Notes: a model not told the origin generated them from the sequence alone. A stretch of DNA of 64,000 nucleotides from Castor canadensis (GCF_047511655.1 NC_133386.1:170397146-170461145), one strand, 5' to 3'. Positions 9,690 to 22,184 are shown, numbered from the stretch's first letter. Translations and numbers: made by a program.

Positions 9690-10905
9690 AATAAATAAAT
9701 GTGGTGGTAGGTTCTATGAGGAAAACTAAATCAGAGCAGGGGCTAGCCTTCTACACCTGTGCCTGTTTACATAGGATGTTGAGTGAAAGCCTCAATTATG
9801 AGATGACATTGGAGTAGATACTGAAAAGTAGATGTCTGGGGGAAGAATTTTCAAGGCTGAGGGAAAGGTACATGGAGAGGCTCGGGGAGGTCTGGGCACA
9901 GCAGGATGTCTGGTGTAGAACTGAATGAGCAAGGTGAGAGGGATTAGCAATGATGTTGAGGGAGGGAACAAGGTCAGGTCACATAGGACTTCTTGGCTGT
10001 GGTGAGGAGTTAGTGTTTTATTCTGAATGAGATGGTAGGTTATGGTAACACCCAAACAAGAAGTGACATAATTTAACTTCAGAGTCACCTTGGCTATTGT
10101 GGGAGAAAAGACCGGAAGGCCAAGTGGGATCCAGGGAGAGGAGGTGGGAGGCTGTTGCTGACATCCAGTGCACAGGTGAAGAAGAGTGGTAGCAGGAGAG
10201 GTGGAGGACGTGGTCATATTCTGAATGTCTTTCGGAGGTGCAGCTAATAGAATTATCTGATGGAGTAAGGTGGAAGGAGAAAAGAGGAACTGATACAGCT
10301 CCAGGGTTTGGGGCTCAAGCAAGAAGAAAGATGAAGTTGCTGTTAATTATGGAACAGGTGGGAAATACAGAATTTATTTGAGGTTTGTAAAGCTTGAAAT
10401 GTTTATTCAAGCAGAGATGTCAGGGAGCCAGTTGAACATAGTAGTATGAATTTTATGAGACAGTAGGTGCAGAGATATAAATTTAGGGGCCATCAGCATA
10501 GAAGTGGACAAGAAACCTCTAGAATGGGTATAGAGAAGAGGGGAGATTTGAGCAGTGAGCCTTGGGTGCTGGGGTACTTAAGCGTTCAGGGAGAAGCACA
10601 CCAGCAAAAGAGCAGGGAAGTTAGAAACACCAGGGAGGTAGGGGGAGAAGAAAGTGTCCTGAAAGCTAAGTGGAGAAAGTGGTCAAGGAGGAGGGAGTAA
10701 GCAGCTCTATAAATTTAGCTTAGAGTAAGGGTCCATGGGGACCAGCAATGCTCATTGGGTTTGCAGATGTTGGAAATATTTGGTGGCCCTGAAAACAGTG
10801 GGGAAAAAGGTCTAATTGCAATGGGTTCAAGAAAAAAGGAAGAAGAGAAATTGATGAAGTAGACAGGACAAGTCTGTTAAAGTTTTCCTATGGACAAAGG
10901 TAGAG
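9690..10905. repeat. Long G/A-rich ancient interspersed repeat, class uncertain
   Basis: About 1.2 kb of purine-rich text resembles a known old mammalian repeat ('gcaaggtgagagggattag', 'agtcaccttggctattgtgg', 'gatataaatttaggggccat', 'catcagcatagaagtgg'). I recall the text pattern but not a secure family name. The long open frame on the opposite strand (9792-10322) is low-complexity and is taken to be non-coding. Confidence 0.5.
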
Positions 10906-10964
10906 TGATAGGGGAGGAGATTTAATGAAAAATTAAGATGGGGATATAATTACATATGTTCTTA

Positions 10965-11175
10965 CTGACTTTTTTTTTGTGTGTGTGTGTGTGGTGCTGG
11001 GGTTTGGACTCAGGGCCTGTACCTTGAGCCACTCTACCAGACCTTTTTTGTGATGGGTTTTTTTGAGAGAGAGTTTTGCAAACTATTTGCCTGGGCAGGC
11101 TTTGAACTGCAATCCTCCTGATCTCTGCCTCCTGAGTGACTAGGATTACAGGATGAGCCACCGGCGCCCAGCTAT
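10965..11175 (-). mobile_element. Composite SINE, minus strand, with (GT)n in its tail
   Basis: The complement of the tRNA half ('gtgctggggtttggactcagg', shortened in the middle) is followed by the B1 half ('ctttgaactgcaatcctcctg', 'ctaggattacaggatgagcc'). The A-rich tail has become a (CA)n/(GT)n run at 10975-10993. Confidence 0.8.
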
Positions 11176-12300
11176 TTTTAACATTAAAGACATAATAAGA
11201 ATGTTTGATGTGTGTTTTCCCCCAAATATAAGTGGTCCTAAAATACACTTGGGCTTTCTACTCTCTGAATTAGTTATTAGCATTTCAAAGTTATTTGCAA
11301 GATGTCCCAAAGGTTGCCTCTGCTCTCCCCCCTCCAACACCCAAAATACAACAAAATAAGAAGTTCTGGAGAACAGCAGCACTGTACTTTTAGTATTGAC
11401 ATAAAACAGAAGTTAGATATGTCTTCCCTGCTCCACATCCCTCCATAAAGCCAATCATCTCTGTGGATGCTTTGAGATCAGGAAATCGTGATGATGATCA
11501 GAGAATCACTCAGAAGCTGGCTTATCGCAAGTCTTAAATTACTAGAATATGATCTAAGAAAATGCCAGACAAATGTGCACACTCCCCTTTCCAGTTTCAT
11601 TAACCTCCAAGCCCCTTTTGTGGTTTTTGTCTCTTTTTATTTTTTAAAACAAACAACTCTACTCTTCTCTAGACAAAAATGAATGGTTGGAATGACCCTA
11701 AAACATTTTCATTGCTTGACAGCATATGAGAGGGGATTTCTAAACACACAGAGGAACATATTATTCTAGGTTGTGGGATGGCTGCCATGGATGGTGACTC
11801 TTTGGGGACGTTAGGACTAAAGGAGCAGTCAGCAGTCTGGACGTCATAGGTATCTGTGATTGCAGCTGGAGGGAAGGTGACAAATGAGTCACATTGTTTG
11901 GCAGTATTTATCAACCACCTGGCATGGGCCAGCTTTCCACTAGTGCTGGCCGGTAGTGAACAGCCTGGCCGGCCCCTGCCCTCAAACAGCCGGTGGCACA
12001 GGACAAGAAGCCTTTACACAGCCGGGTGGAGTGGCCAGCAATGAATTACCTCTATGAATTAGGTCCTGTAGGGGGACATGGTAAGACAGGAAGTGTCTAG
12101 GGAGGCAACCATAGTCCTCCGTAGCCTGTGAGGGACTGGGATCCAGAGTGCCCCAATTCTGACTTCTCAAGAAAATTTGAATCATTATTCAGTCTCCTTG
12201 TGTTCAAAGGTCATCCACCAATTCAGATTTTTGAAATGTCATGGTGTACAAAAAGACCGCACCCATGAGCCACTAGTTGTTTTCTCTCTCTCTCGTTTTC
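11176..12300. other. Intronic DNA, no supported feature
   Basis: No known repeat or protein motif is seen across this 1.1-kb stretch. Frames are below 85 codons with no conserved pattern. Confidence 0.4.
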
Positions 12301-12365
12301 TTTTTTAAAGAAACCAAGTTTATTGTGGTATAATTGACATACAGTAAAATTCACCCTTTAAACCT

Positions 12366-12945
12366 TGTTTTTTTATTTGGCGGTACTGGGGTTTGATCTC
12401 AAGACCTTCCACTTGCTAGCAAGTGCTCTATCATTTGAGCTATGCATGCAGCCCTTTTGCTTTTAGTTAGTTTTGAGATTGGGTCTTGTGCTTTTACTCT
12501 TATTTATTTATTTATTTAGGGCAGTATTGGGGTTTGAACTCTGGGTGTCATGGTTGCTAGCTAGGCACTCTACAACTTGAGCCATTCTGCCAACCCATTG
12601 AGCTGTTTACCTCATACCTCAGTACTCCTTTCTATGCCTCCCTCATAGCTGGGATTATAGGCATGAACCACCATGCCTGAATTTTTTCTTTTTGAGGCAG
12701 GGTTTTGCTTCAGCCTCCCAAGTGCTGATGTTACAGGAGTGCCTGAATAAAAATTTCATTTTTAAGCAAATTCTTTGTATGGTTTATTTTTAAAAAATTG
12801 TTTTATTTTTGGCAGTAGTGGGACTTGAACTCAGGGCCTTGGTCTTGCTAGCACTTGAGCCATACCTCTGGCTTGTTCTTTGAGATAGGATCTCGCTAAC
12901 TGTTTGCCTAGGTTAGCTTTGAACCTTCCTATCTCTGCAGATTTC
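12366..12945 (-). mobile_element. Cluster of three composite/tRNA SINE copies
   Basis: Three successive minus-strand copies are seen. One starts at about 12370 ('ggcggtactggggtttgatctc'). A fuller dimer lies at about 12515-12745, ending with 'cagcctcccaagtgctgatg'. A third is at about 12800-12940 ('ggcagtagtgggacttgaactc'). They sit together inside the L1M 3' UTR. Confidence 0.75.
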
Positions 12946-13615
12946 ACGTTTTTTTTTTTAAAGGTGTACTGTGTGATTAGTTTTGACAGAAGTATACATT
13001 ATAGGTTCCTCACCATAATTCAGATAGATAAAATTTCTATCATTCTAGAAACCTTCCTTCTGCCCCTCTGTGGTCAGTCCTCCTGCCTCAATCTCTGGCA
13101 ACCACCAATCTATTCTCTGTCCTTCTTTTCCAGAAGGTCATATAAATTGAATCACAGTAGTTTGTAAGTTCATATCTAGCTTCTTTCACTTAGCATCATG
13201 CTCTGGAGAATAGTCCACCTGTTGCCTGGGTCTCCAGTTCTATCCTTTTAATGGTACAGTAGTACACTCCACTGCATCCCAGTTTACTTGTCCCTCTTGA
13301 TTGACAAAATGGTTGTTTCCGGTTTTGGCATGGGAGGCTTTGTGTGGGCAGTCTTCTTCCCCTTGGAAATAAGAGTGGGACTTCTAGGCCCTATGTTAGG
13401 TCTCTGTTTAACCTTATAAGAACTTTATTGCTTCTCTGTAACCTCTCTGGTACTTGGTATAGTCAGCTGGTCTTTCCTTGGCACTGAAACTTCAACTTCC
13501 CTCATAGCTGGCTCCTGGCATCTCAGTCTCATTGTGGTTTCAGTTTGCATCTCTGTAATTACTAAGGATGTTATTGTTTCACTTTCACACCTTCCTTGCT
13601 ATCCATAGCTCTTTT

Positions 13616-13702
13616 ATCTTCTTTGTGGTGTTGGGGAGCGGGCGCAGGGCCTCACACACATGCTAGGCAAGTGCTCTACCATTGAAACACAGCCCCTGCC
13701 CA
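13616..13702 (-). mobile_element. ID-type SINE, minus strand
   Basis: The complement of an ID element: 'gtggtgttggggagcggg', 'catgctaggcaagtgctctac', 'cattgaaacacagcccc'. Confidence 0.75.
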
Positions 13703-13754
13703 GTTATCTGGATCTCTACTGTGAAACGTCTGGTAAAAATCTTTTGCCTGTTTC

Positions 13755-13880
13755 ATTTGTTTATTTATTTATTTAGGCTTTTTATTGAGACAAGGTCTTG
13801 CTATATAGCCCAAGCTGGCTTGCAATTTACAATCCTCCTGCCTTATTCTCTTGACTGCTGGGATACAGACATTTAACACT
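13755..13880 (-). mobile_element. B1-type SINE, minus strand
   Basis: The complement of B1: 'gagacaaggtcttgctatat', 'agcccaagctggcttgcaat', 'gactgctgggatacagac'. Confidence 0.8.
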
Positions 13881-13989
13881 AAGCTTGTCTCTGACCATTT
13901 AAAAAACTGAATTTTTTGTTTTGTTATTATTTGAGCCTTCTTTATATCTTCTGGATGAAGTGCCTTATCAGATATGCACTTTGGGTTTT

Positions 13990-14315
13990 TGTTTTGGGGG
14001 TTTTAGTTTTGGCAGTACAGGGTGATTGAACTTAGAGCCATGCTGGGCTTGCACTCTGTCACTTGAGCCTCTCTACCAACCCTTTTTGCTCTGGTTGTTT
14101 TTGAGATAGGGTCTCACTTTATACCTTGACTGGCCCTACTTGGCCTTCCCTGTGTAGCTGGGATAGCAGGTGAGTGCCATCGTGTCCAGCCATTGGTTGA
14201 GATGAGGCTCTTGCAAACTTTTTTTTTGACCCAGGCTGGCTTTGAACTGCCATCCTCCCGATCTCTACCTCCTGAGTAGCTAGGATTATAGGCTTGAGCA
14301 ACTGTGCCAGGCTGG
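13990..14315 (-). mobile_element. Composite SINE region (tRNA half and two B1-like stretches), minus strand
   Basis: The tRNA half ('ttggcagtacagggtgattg', 'gtcacttgagcctctctacc') is followed by two B1-like stretches ending near 14195 ('agctgggatagcaggtgagtg') and 14310 ('gagtagctaggattataggc'). This is either an expanded composite or two insertions next to each other. Confidence 0.7.
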
Positions 14316-14732
14316 TTTTTCTTTTTTTATCTTATTGATAGTATTTTTCAAAGAACAGAAGTTTTAAATTTTGATTAGCTTTACTTTATCTGATCTTTTT
14401 AATTTAAGGTGTGTGTGTGTCCTAGTATTGAAATCATTGCCCAACCCGAGGTCATAAACATCTATGATTTCTTCTAGAAATTTTGTATTTCTGTCTTTAC
14501 TTTTAGATCTGTGAACCATATTATGTTAATTTTGTGTATTACGCAAGGCAAGAGTCAAAGTTATTTTTTTCATATGGATGCTTAATTTTCCAGTGTCATC
14601 TATTGAAGACTGTCCTTGCTCCATTGACTTCCCTTGGCACTGCATGGGTGAGGATTTATTTCTGGACTCTAGTCTGTGCCATTGATCTGTAGTTTTCTCT
14701 TTATGCCAATATGACACTGTCTTGATTCCTCT

Positions 14733-14955
14733 AGGGTAGGGCTTCTTAACTTTGGTACTATTGACATTTTGGGCTTGGTGATTCTTCGTTGTAGTTGTCC
14801 TATTCTGTAGAACATTTGGCAGTACTTATTGTCTCTGCCTAGTAGGTGCTAGTAATTCCTTCTTTCCCCAGGAGTGACAACTGAAAATGTCTTCGGATGT
14901 TGCTAACTGTACCCCGGAAGGAAAATTACCCCCAGTTGAGTTCCACTGTTCTAGT
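14733..14955 (+). repeat. MER20 (hAT-Charlie nonautonomous element)
   Basis: Shows MER20 landmarks in order: 'ggtactattgacattttggg', 'tgattcttcgttgtagttgtc', 'gacaactgaaaatgtcttcgg' and 'cagttgagttccactg'. The ends are near-inverted copies, as expected. It lies within the old L1M. MER20 copies have been reported as progesterone-responsive enhancers near some endometrial genes; nothing here shows activity. Confidence 0.85.
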
Positions 14956-15084
14956 TTCATAGTAGTCTTGAAATCAGGTAGTATGAGTACTTTTTTTATT
15001 CTTTACTTTTTTTTTCTATTCTAGGTAGATTTTTGGCTATTCCATGTAGATTTCAGTATTTTCTTGCTTATTGCTGTTAAAAAA

Positions 15085-15228
15085 TCCTGTTGACTGAGCA
15101 TGGTGGTTCACGCCTATAATCCAACCACTCCAGGTAGGAAAGTCACAAGTTCAAGTCCAATGAAGTTTACCTAGTGAGGTCCAGGCTAGCCTAGACTATA
15201 CTGAGACTGTCTCAAAACACAAAATCCT
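15085..15228 (+). mobile_element. B1-type SINE, plus strand
   Basis: Starts 'tgactgagcatggtggttcac', 'gcctataatccaaccactcc' and continues to 'ctatactgagactgtctcaaaac'. A 7SL-derived monomer with pol III boxes at its start. Confidence 0.8.
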
Positions 15229-15439
15229 GATGGATGTTTTTAAATTGGAATTTTATTGAATCCAGATTGATTGAGGAAGGTTGGTACTTTAACAATATTG
15301 AATTTTTTGATCTGTGAACATCTCTTTCCATTTATTTAGGTATTCTTTGTGGTCTTTCATCAATGTTTTATAGCTTTCAGCATATAAATTTGTACATGTG
15401 TCTTTCATGTTTTTCAAGATTTTGGTAAATAGTACTTAA

Positions 15440-15766
15440 TTCTTTTGTGTATGGGACTGGGGATTGAATTTAGGATTTCATGTTGCTGCTCAAGTCATGC
15501 CCATGTTCTTTTGCCTTTGGTTTTAGTTCTCCTTCCCTTCTTCTTCCTATCCCCTTCCCTTTTTCTTTTCTCCTTCCCTCCCTTCTGTTCCTCCCTCTCT
15601 GCCTTCCTTCCTTCCTTCCTTCCTTCCTTCCTTCCTTCCTTCCTTCCTTCCTTTTATAGATAGGGTCTTGTGATTTTGTGCAGATCAGCTTTAGACGTTG
15701 ATCCTCAGACCTCTGTCTCCTTAGTAGCTGAGAGTATAGATGTGCACCACCATGACTGGACTCCAC
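15440..15766 (-). mobile_element. Composite SINE split by a pyrimidine repeat, minus strand
   Basis: The tRNA half complement (15445-15510, 'atgggactggggattgaattt') and the B1 half complement (15655-15765, 'agtagctgagagtatagatg') are separated by a long CTTC/CCTT tract grown from the internal A-rich linker. Confidence 0.7.
15526..15655 (+). repeat. (CTTC)n microsatellite in a pyrimidine tract
   Basis: About thirteen perfect CTTC units lie at 15602-15653, preceded by about 75 bases of imperfect CT-rich sequence. Strand asymmetry is nearly complete, so triplex structure and high length variability are expected. Confidence 0.95.
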
Positions 15767-16610
15767 TATTTAAAATTTTTTATTTAATATCTAGAAGTAT
15801 GATTTAAAATATGAATCTTATATTATGTGATCCTTATAAACTCACTTTAATTTTAGTAACTTTTTGTAAAATCCTTGAGATTTTTCTAAATAGAAAATCA
15901 TATTAATCTATGATTAAAAACAGTTTTACCTCTTTCTTTCAAATCCATAAGCCTTCTATTTTTTTTCTTGCCTTATTGCACTAGATAGAACTTCTAGTAC
16001 ATTGTTGACTAGGAATGGGTAGAGTGAACAACCTTTCCTGATCCAGTCCTGGGGGAAAATATTTAGTCTTTTACTATTATCTATGATGTTATCTATAGCT
16101 TTTTGTTTTTGTTTTGCAGAGGCCCTTTAACAGGTTGAAGAAGTTTCCTTCTATTTCTCGTTTGCTGTGAGTTTTTATTGTGAATGGGGATGGAATTTTG
16201 TCACATGCTTTCTATGTGTCTGTTGAGATTCTCACGAGTTTTGTGTTCTTTAGTCTGTAAAAAAAACAACTTAGTTGATTTCAGAATGTTGAACCAAGCT
16301 TTGTTTTGGGGATAAGCTCCAGCTTAGTCATGATGTGTATTTTAGCTGGGTCTGGTTTTCTAATATTTTTTCTTAGGAGTCTTTAAAGTCTTATGCTTAT
16401 GAGGGATATTGGTTGGTAGTTTTGTTTTGTAGAAAATGATTTTAGTATAAGGGCAATGCTGGTCTATAAAGCAATAAGAAAGTATTTTCTCCTCTGTTTT
16501 ATGGAAGTGTCTGTATAGCATTGGTATTATTTCTTCCTTCAGCTCCGTGGTCTTATAGACAAGATTGAGGACCACTCAGGAGCTTATTTTAGTTAAAATT
16601 AAAAAAAAAT

Positions 16611-18580
16611 GGGTATCTATAGTACATTTCCTCACTTTCAGGTTTACCAGTGGACACTATAAAGGTTTGGTTCAAGGTCCAGGAAGAAGAGTTGGGGTAG
16701 AGGCTGAGGTCACCCTGTGCTGATGGTTACTTATGAAGTCATTTCATTTTTCAGGGCCCTTAGTTTTCTCATCTGTGAGTGAATCTCCAGATTCTCTCTT
16801 CTTCTGCCAACTCCCTGGTTGTGCTCTTCTGAGATGTTTTGGTGGGTTGTACCAACTTTGCTGTTTACCTCTTCATACATTCATGGCAAGCCCAGTCAAG
16901 GCTCCTCTGAAAAGGGGAGAATTTTCCCACATCTTGCTGTCCTGGTTCCATACTTGAAGCTCAGATAAATACTGGTTTATCTTATATCTTCATTAAATTC
17001 AAATAATACTCAAGTGTATGCAGTAAAGTATAAAAGGCCGTGTTGACTTCATTGCTGTTCCCTAGAGCTGGCTGTCAAGCAACTGTGCGGGGTCCTTCCA
17101 CACTTAAAATATTTTTTGTCTGTATACATAGCTTCACTTAATTTTCTTCTTAGATACAAAGGGTAAAATATTTAGCACTTTGCTTTTTCTGTGGCCCTCT
17201 CTCCATGCTACTTAAATCTTGTCATAAGAGAATTTGAACTTCCCCTGCAAATATAGAAAAGCCTTTTCCTATAAAAGAGAATAGCTTTAAGACCACAGCT
17301 CAGATTCAGACTCAGAGGTAAAATATCTGCTTAAGCAATTCCTCTCATTTTCCCTACTTCTTGGCTTTCTTTCTTAGAAGATACTCCTGCAGATGTTTAA
17401 GGAAAATCATGGATCCTTTTAAATACCATGTGGGGGAGGGGGCATGGGGGGATAAACATCATGTCTGAACCAACTAACATAGATGTAAATAAGGCCAAGT
17501 AGCTGCCTTTGGCAAAGCCCAAGGTCACTGTTGCACCTGCATTCTGTTCACTCAGGCGAGGCTTTGTCTAATGCGTCCTAACCTCAAGAGGGGAATTTGA
17601 TTTAGATTTTGATTTATATATTGTCAATCTATTCTTAGCTGGAAAGAAAACCTCCTGGTGTCACAAACACAAAATGGCTTTGGCATTTATGCAGTACCAG
17701 TAAACAGGAAGGTCTAGAATATTTCTTACTATTCTCTTCTCATGAAATATGGGACTGAATGCCTGGATAAGACCTATCCTTCTACCTCTGTTCCTAGCAA
17801 GGGATGCTGTCCCTCTGTCACTCGCCTTTTTTGTTTACCAAATGTCAACAGCAAACCCAGGAAGACTGAAGAAAAATGCCAAGTCTGAGAAGAAAATGTG
17901 TTGAAATTAATAGTGCAGTTTATAAGTCCTTGTCAAAAAGAGCTGAGCAAAAATATCTCTAAACCTACGGGCTTTGTTATCAAATAACGAGTCTTTGTTT
18001 TGAAGAGAATAGGAGGATCTGGATTAGAAGTATCAGATTGAATGTAATTAAATTGGATGAAAGTGTATTAAAAAATGAACACCACAGTGCCATTTTTGGC
18101 AGTTTTCCGTTATTAACTTATTAAAATTGGAGATGAGCACAAGAAGCAAGCAGGCAAATCCTACAGACACTGAACCTTTTGTTCAATGGGGTAGGGAGAT
18201 AGTTCTTGTTTCTGGGCCAGTGATAAAAATATTATAAGTGTTTTCTATTCTTGTGGCTAATGTAATATATTTACTTTTCTCTTCAGGGATAATAGTTCCC
18301 AGAGTTGGTGTAACACCTCACAGTTGATGAAGTTTTCCATCTCTTTTCCTTTCTGAATCTCACACCACTCCTAAAAGAGGGTTCTAGAGGTAATTTGCTA
18401 AATGTTACCCAGGCATCCTGGGATTTTTTTTCCATTATTTTCTGATGAGAGACAGATTGCCTACCTAGCTACACAAACTAGCTTAAGTATGGGCCTCCAG
18501 GCCACAGAGGAATCTCATGACATATTCAGAATAGGAATGAAATATAAGTATAATGAAATTATAATGAACTGATGGGAATA
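16611..18580. other. Intronic DNA, no supported feature
   Basis: Nearly 2 kb of AT-rich sequence without repeats I recognise. The frame at 16733-16957 has no domain signature. Confidence 0.4.
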
Positions 18581-18584
18581 ATGG

Positions 18585-19010
18585 CTAACACTTTTGAGGG
18601 TTTACTATTTGGATTAGCTCATTTGATTCTCACAACAACCCGGTAAAGCAAGTTCTATTATTAATCTCCTTGCTTTGTATGAGGCCCAAATTTCTTTCTT
18701 CTTCTTCTTTTTTTTTTTTTTTTGAGAGAACCCCTATTTTATTTTATTTATTTTGAGACAGTGTTGTACTGTTAGCCCAATCTGGCCTCAAACTGAGTAT
18801 CCTCCTGCCTCAGCCTCCCAATGCTGGGATCACAGGCACGCACTACCACACATTGCTTTAACCTTTTTTTTTTGTTTATTCATATGTGCACACACCAAAT
18901 TTCTTAATAGGAGCTCATCCAGTGTCACAGGGCTAAGTGTTGAGGCAGGATTTGAACCTAAGCAGTTTACTCCATACTCCTCGCTCTGCCTCACTGTATT
19001 GCCTTCCTGG
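18585..19010 (+). repeat. MIR element split by a B1 insertion
   Basis: The left part (18585-18690: 'ctcacaacaacccggtaaag') and right part (about 18905-19010: 'gtgtcacagggctaagtgttg', 'gcaggatttgaacctaagc') are two pieces of one MIR, separated by the B1 at 18740-18860 and a poly-T run. Confidence 0.75.
18700..18860 (-). mobile_element. B1-type SINE, minus strand, with poly(T)
   Basis: A T-run at 18706-18723 is followed by 'ttttgagacagtgttgtactg' and 'cagcctcccaatgctgggatc', the complement of B1. The MIR on both sides shows it inserted after MIR fixation. Confidence 0.75.
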
Positions 19011-19019
19011 ACAGTAAGG

Positions 19020-20590
19020 GGTTACTGGCTTTATACCTCACGGGCCTGCTTCATCTCCCCATGGCTGGATCCATCTTCTGCCTGTTTCTGCAGAATGGCT
19101 TTCTCTAATGACCTGTAGTTTCATGGTTCTCCTGTAATTAAACCTTGAATGGGGTTTTACCTGCTATGTTGCTCACTACAGCCAGATTTGGCAGAACTCT
19201 CCAGTTTGAGTACCTACCCCTGAGTGTACATCCTAGGTCCACATTCCCACGAGGAGAATCAAGCTGTTGCAGGTTAGCCAATGGAGTTAGAGAGCTACCC
19301 TTCACCTGCTAAGCTGAGGCCAGAGAAGAAGGATTACACAGCACATAAAATGGTGTTTTAATCTGAACCCTTCTTCAACCAGAGATCAGTTTTAAATAAG
19401 ATGGTGTAGGGGACAAACTCTCATAGCAATAAATAAGAGTTTCATGCATTGGCAAGCTGGCGTTGTGAAGAGCATTGGTAAGCGGCTAGGTCTATAGTAT
19501 TGGCTAATTTCATGGTATAAACACTCCCATCATGACTGATCTCAAGCCACCAGTGAGACAATGGAGTTGGTGAGTGATGAGCCCTATGTGGCTCAATGCT
19601 AATGTGGTCGGGCCCCAGCACAGGACTCTCCTACCTACAGATGGGCTAGATGCAAGGCAGCTTACACAGCCTGTGTACGATGTCTCCCAGGAGTTCAAAG
19701 TCTAGGCTTGATAAGCCAATCTGGGTGGGTTTATAATTGTGTCAAAGGGGATAAAATCTCCAGGTAGAGATGGTGGAAGCCATCTAAAATAGCCTGAAGT
19801 CTACAGTCCCAAGTGTGCAGTCTAGAGGGCACACAAAAGTACTTTCTTAAAAATTGCAATTTCCTTTGATTGTGACATGTCACTGGTGATACATAATTAA
19901 CCCTTTCATGGATTTTTAGGTGCCAGACATAATTTTCTTGGATGGGCCTTGGTTTTGTGTTCTGACACTGAAAGGTGCAATTCTTCCTCATGTCTGCATA
20001 TCAGCATCTCCCCCTTCTTGGGTGTTGTCAACAGGCTCCTTTCTTCTCTCTCTCTAATTGGGAACACACAATCTATGCGGAATACACACGATTAGTCTTA
20101 ACTGGGGGCTTGATTTATGATCATGAGGACTCCTCTCAGTTCACGTAATTACACTAAAAGCTGAGACCATCTCCTAACTACCACCTATGACAGTGTGTTA
20201 GATGCTGTCACAGATCATGGGGCCTGTCTGGCTGGCTCTCTCCCCTTGCATATCTGGGAGGGAGACTGGGAGGCCTGGCTTCTGTGTGCTACTTACAATT
20301 CTGTCAACACTCCCCATCTTTCCTCCTGATGTGACCATGTTGCTAATCCTGCCAGCTCTCATAAACGGTGGTGTGGACCACTGGGAGATGGAGTGAGGAA
20401 GTGGTAACAGTGTAGATCTGTCACTTTCCTGAGATGTGGAACTCCATGTGTCCTACTGATGAAGGGTCAGGTCTTTACTTATAAAAATAGCAGAATTAAT
20501 TTATCCTTTTAATTTCCCTTGAGATGTAGCAAGAGAAAAAATTCACAAGATTTTTCTTTTATGTTTTACTGAAGATTTGTTCTATTTTGT
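19020..20590. other. Intronic DNA, no supported feature
   Basis: No confident repeat or gene was seen here. Frames of 60-86 codons on both strands look random. Confidence 0.35.
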
Positions 20591-20599
20591 AGATGTGTT

Positions 20600-20845
20600 G
20601 ACTTCTAATAAGAGGGCCAACATTTGTGAGTCACTGGATCAAGAATTTTATCTTATTTAATCCCCACAGCAACTCTGTTTTTTTCTTTTTTTTGCCCATT
20701 TTGCTTGGAGGAAGCTCAAATTGAGAGGATATTTAAGAATCTGACTTGCCTAAGGGCACATTGCTATTAAATGATGGAGCTGGGATTTGAAAGTAGATCT
20801 GACTGCAATTTAAATGTTTTCACTACACCATACAGCCCCCTCCTC
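20600..20845 (+). repeat. MIR element
   Basis: MIR phrases: 'ttaatccccacagcaactctg', 'ttgcctaagggcacattgct', 'gatggagctgggatttgaaa', 'cactacaccatacagcc'. Confidence 0.8.
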
Positions 20846-20859
20846 GTTTTATTGAATTT

Positions 20860-21500
20860 TTAAACATCTAAATGAGTTGAAAGAACTGTACAGTGAAACC
20901 CCACATACCTACCATTTAGATGGTACAATTAACATTTTATTTGCTTATCATATATCTGTCTCTCTATATATCTGTTCATCTTTTTTTCTTTTTTTGTTCT
21001 TTTTTGGTGGTCTGGGGATCAAATTCAGGACCTTACACATGCTAGGCAAGCACTGTAGTACAGAGCTATATCCTCAGCTTTCATCTTGTTTTTTATCTGT
21101 CAAAGTGAGTTACAGACATCAGTATACTTTACCCCTAAATTTTTCGGCATGCATGACATTGATTAGGGTTTGATATTTGCTTAAGGCTCTTTTTATTGAT
21201 GTAAATTTTACATACAGTGAAAGACAAGAATCTTAAGTATATATTCCTGAGTCTTGACAGTTGTATACACCTGTGTAGCCCAAAGCCTTGTTGAGATCTA
21301 GCATGTGATCTTTGCCCTAGGAAGATAACTCGCTTTTGCCCCTTTTCAGATGTTCTGTTCCCTCACATACCAGAGTCCCCAATCCCATTCATTTTTCCCC
21401 CATGGTTTAGTTTTTATAGTATGCTGTTTTTTGTTTTTGTTTCTCATAAATTTCTAGTTTTCTGTGCATTCCTCCCTCCGTGGTCTACTGGTCCATCTCC
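20860..21500 (-). mobile_element. L1M 3' end, minus strand, split by an ID SINE
   Basis: Complement of an old L1 3' end: 'cccacatacctaccatttag', 'gtgagttacagacatcagta', 'gcatgcatgacattgattagg', 'cagttgtatacacctgtgtag'. The ID element at 21003-21083 interrupts it. Confidence 0.7.
21003..21083 (-). mobile_element. ID-type SINE, minus strand
   Basis: Complement of ID: 'ggtggtctggggatcaaattc', 'cacatgctaggcaagcactg', 'acagagctatatcctcagc'. Confidence 0.8.
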
Positions 21501-22184
21501 TTCATCAGCTCAGTGGTTCTCAAAAGGCAATCCTAGGTGCCCTGGCAGCTGGAAACCCTTCATCAGCTGTGATTGATGTGTAAAAGCAATGACCATAATT
21601 GAGAACATGCTGTTATAGCCTTGCACAATAGAAGCAACAATGGGCTAGGTGATTATTGAGACAACTTGCTCAGAGCAAGAGGGAAGATATGCTATCAAGT
21701 CAAGTAGCATCAGAGAACAGCTGAGACTCTTGGCTTCCTGAGCCTGTAGGACAATGTTAAGGAAGAAAGGCAAGAAGCTGTGCTGCTTGAACTCTTTGAA
21801 AGTGGGTGAATTGTGTAGACAGTTTAAGTCTAGGGTATGAAAGTGTGCAGACAACCCCAAAAGCTTGACAGCCACTCTCTTGAAGGCTGAGATCATGTCT
21901 TACTTGTCTCTGGACAGGTTTTTACATGTAATATATATAGATATGGGATAATGGTAGTGTATATAAAGGAAGAAAGTGAATTTTCTGGAATGTACTAATT
22001 ATATATAAAACATGTTATATTCTTTCTGGACCTAAAATCTTCCTTGACGTTTCCACCAACAAATATATATGGATAGAATAGTACTAATGATGAAGGAGGG
22101 CAGGAATCACAAACCAGGGGACTGAATTTAGTTTACAGATCTTTTTTCAAAAATTTAAACACTTGTCTAATAAAATATATTTTT

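Larger units (their letters stand above)
12310..16610 (-). mobile_element. Old L1M, about 4.3 kb span, heavily interrupted
   Basis: The plus strand carries the complement of an ancient L1. The 3' UTR (12310-12365 and about 12950-13330) has 'attgacatacagtaaaattcac' and 'ggcaaccaccaatctattctct'. The ORF2 3' part (13890-13985, 14320-14730, 14955-15080, 15235-15430) has 'ccttatcagatatgcacttt' and 'ttgatctgtagttttctct'. More upstream ORF2 (15770-16600) has 'tctattagtacattgttgac'-like and 'gagggatattggttggtag' phrases. No open frame survives. At least six SINEs and one MER20 are inserted, so it predates the rodent SINE bursts. Confidence 0.75.

Noticed and set aside
9792..10322. 176-codon minus-strand frame
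   Set aside because: It lies over a purine-rich ancient repeat. The translation is Leu/Pro/Thr-rich low complexity and no motif was found.
15445..15766. Frames rich in FLPS or EGRK repeats on both strands
   Set aside because: They are translations of the (CTTC)n microsatellite and the flanking SINE.
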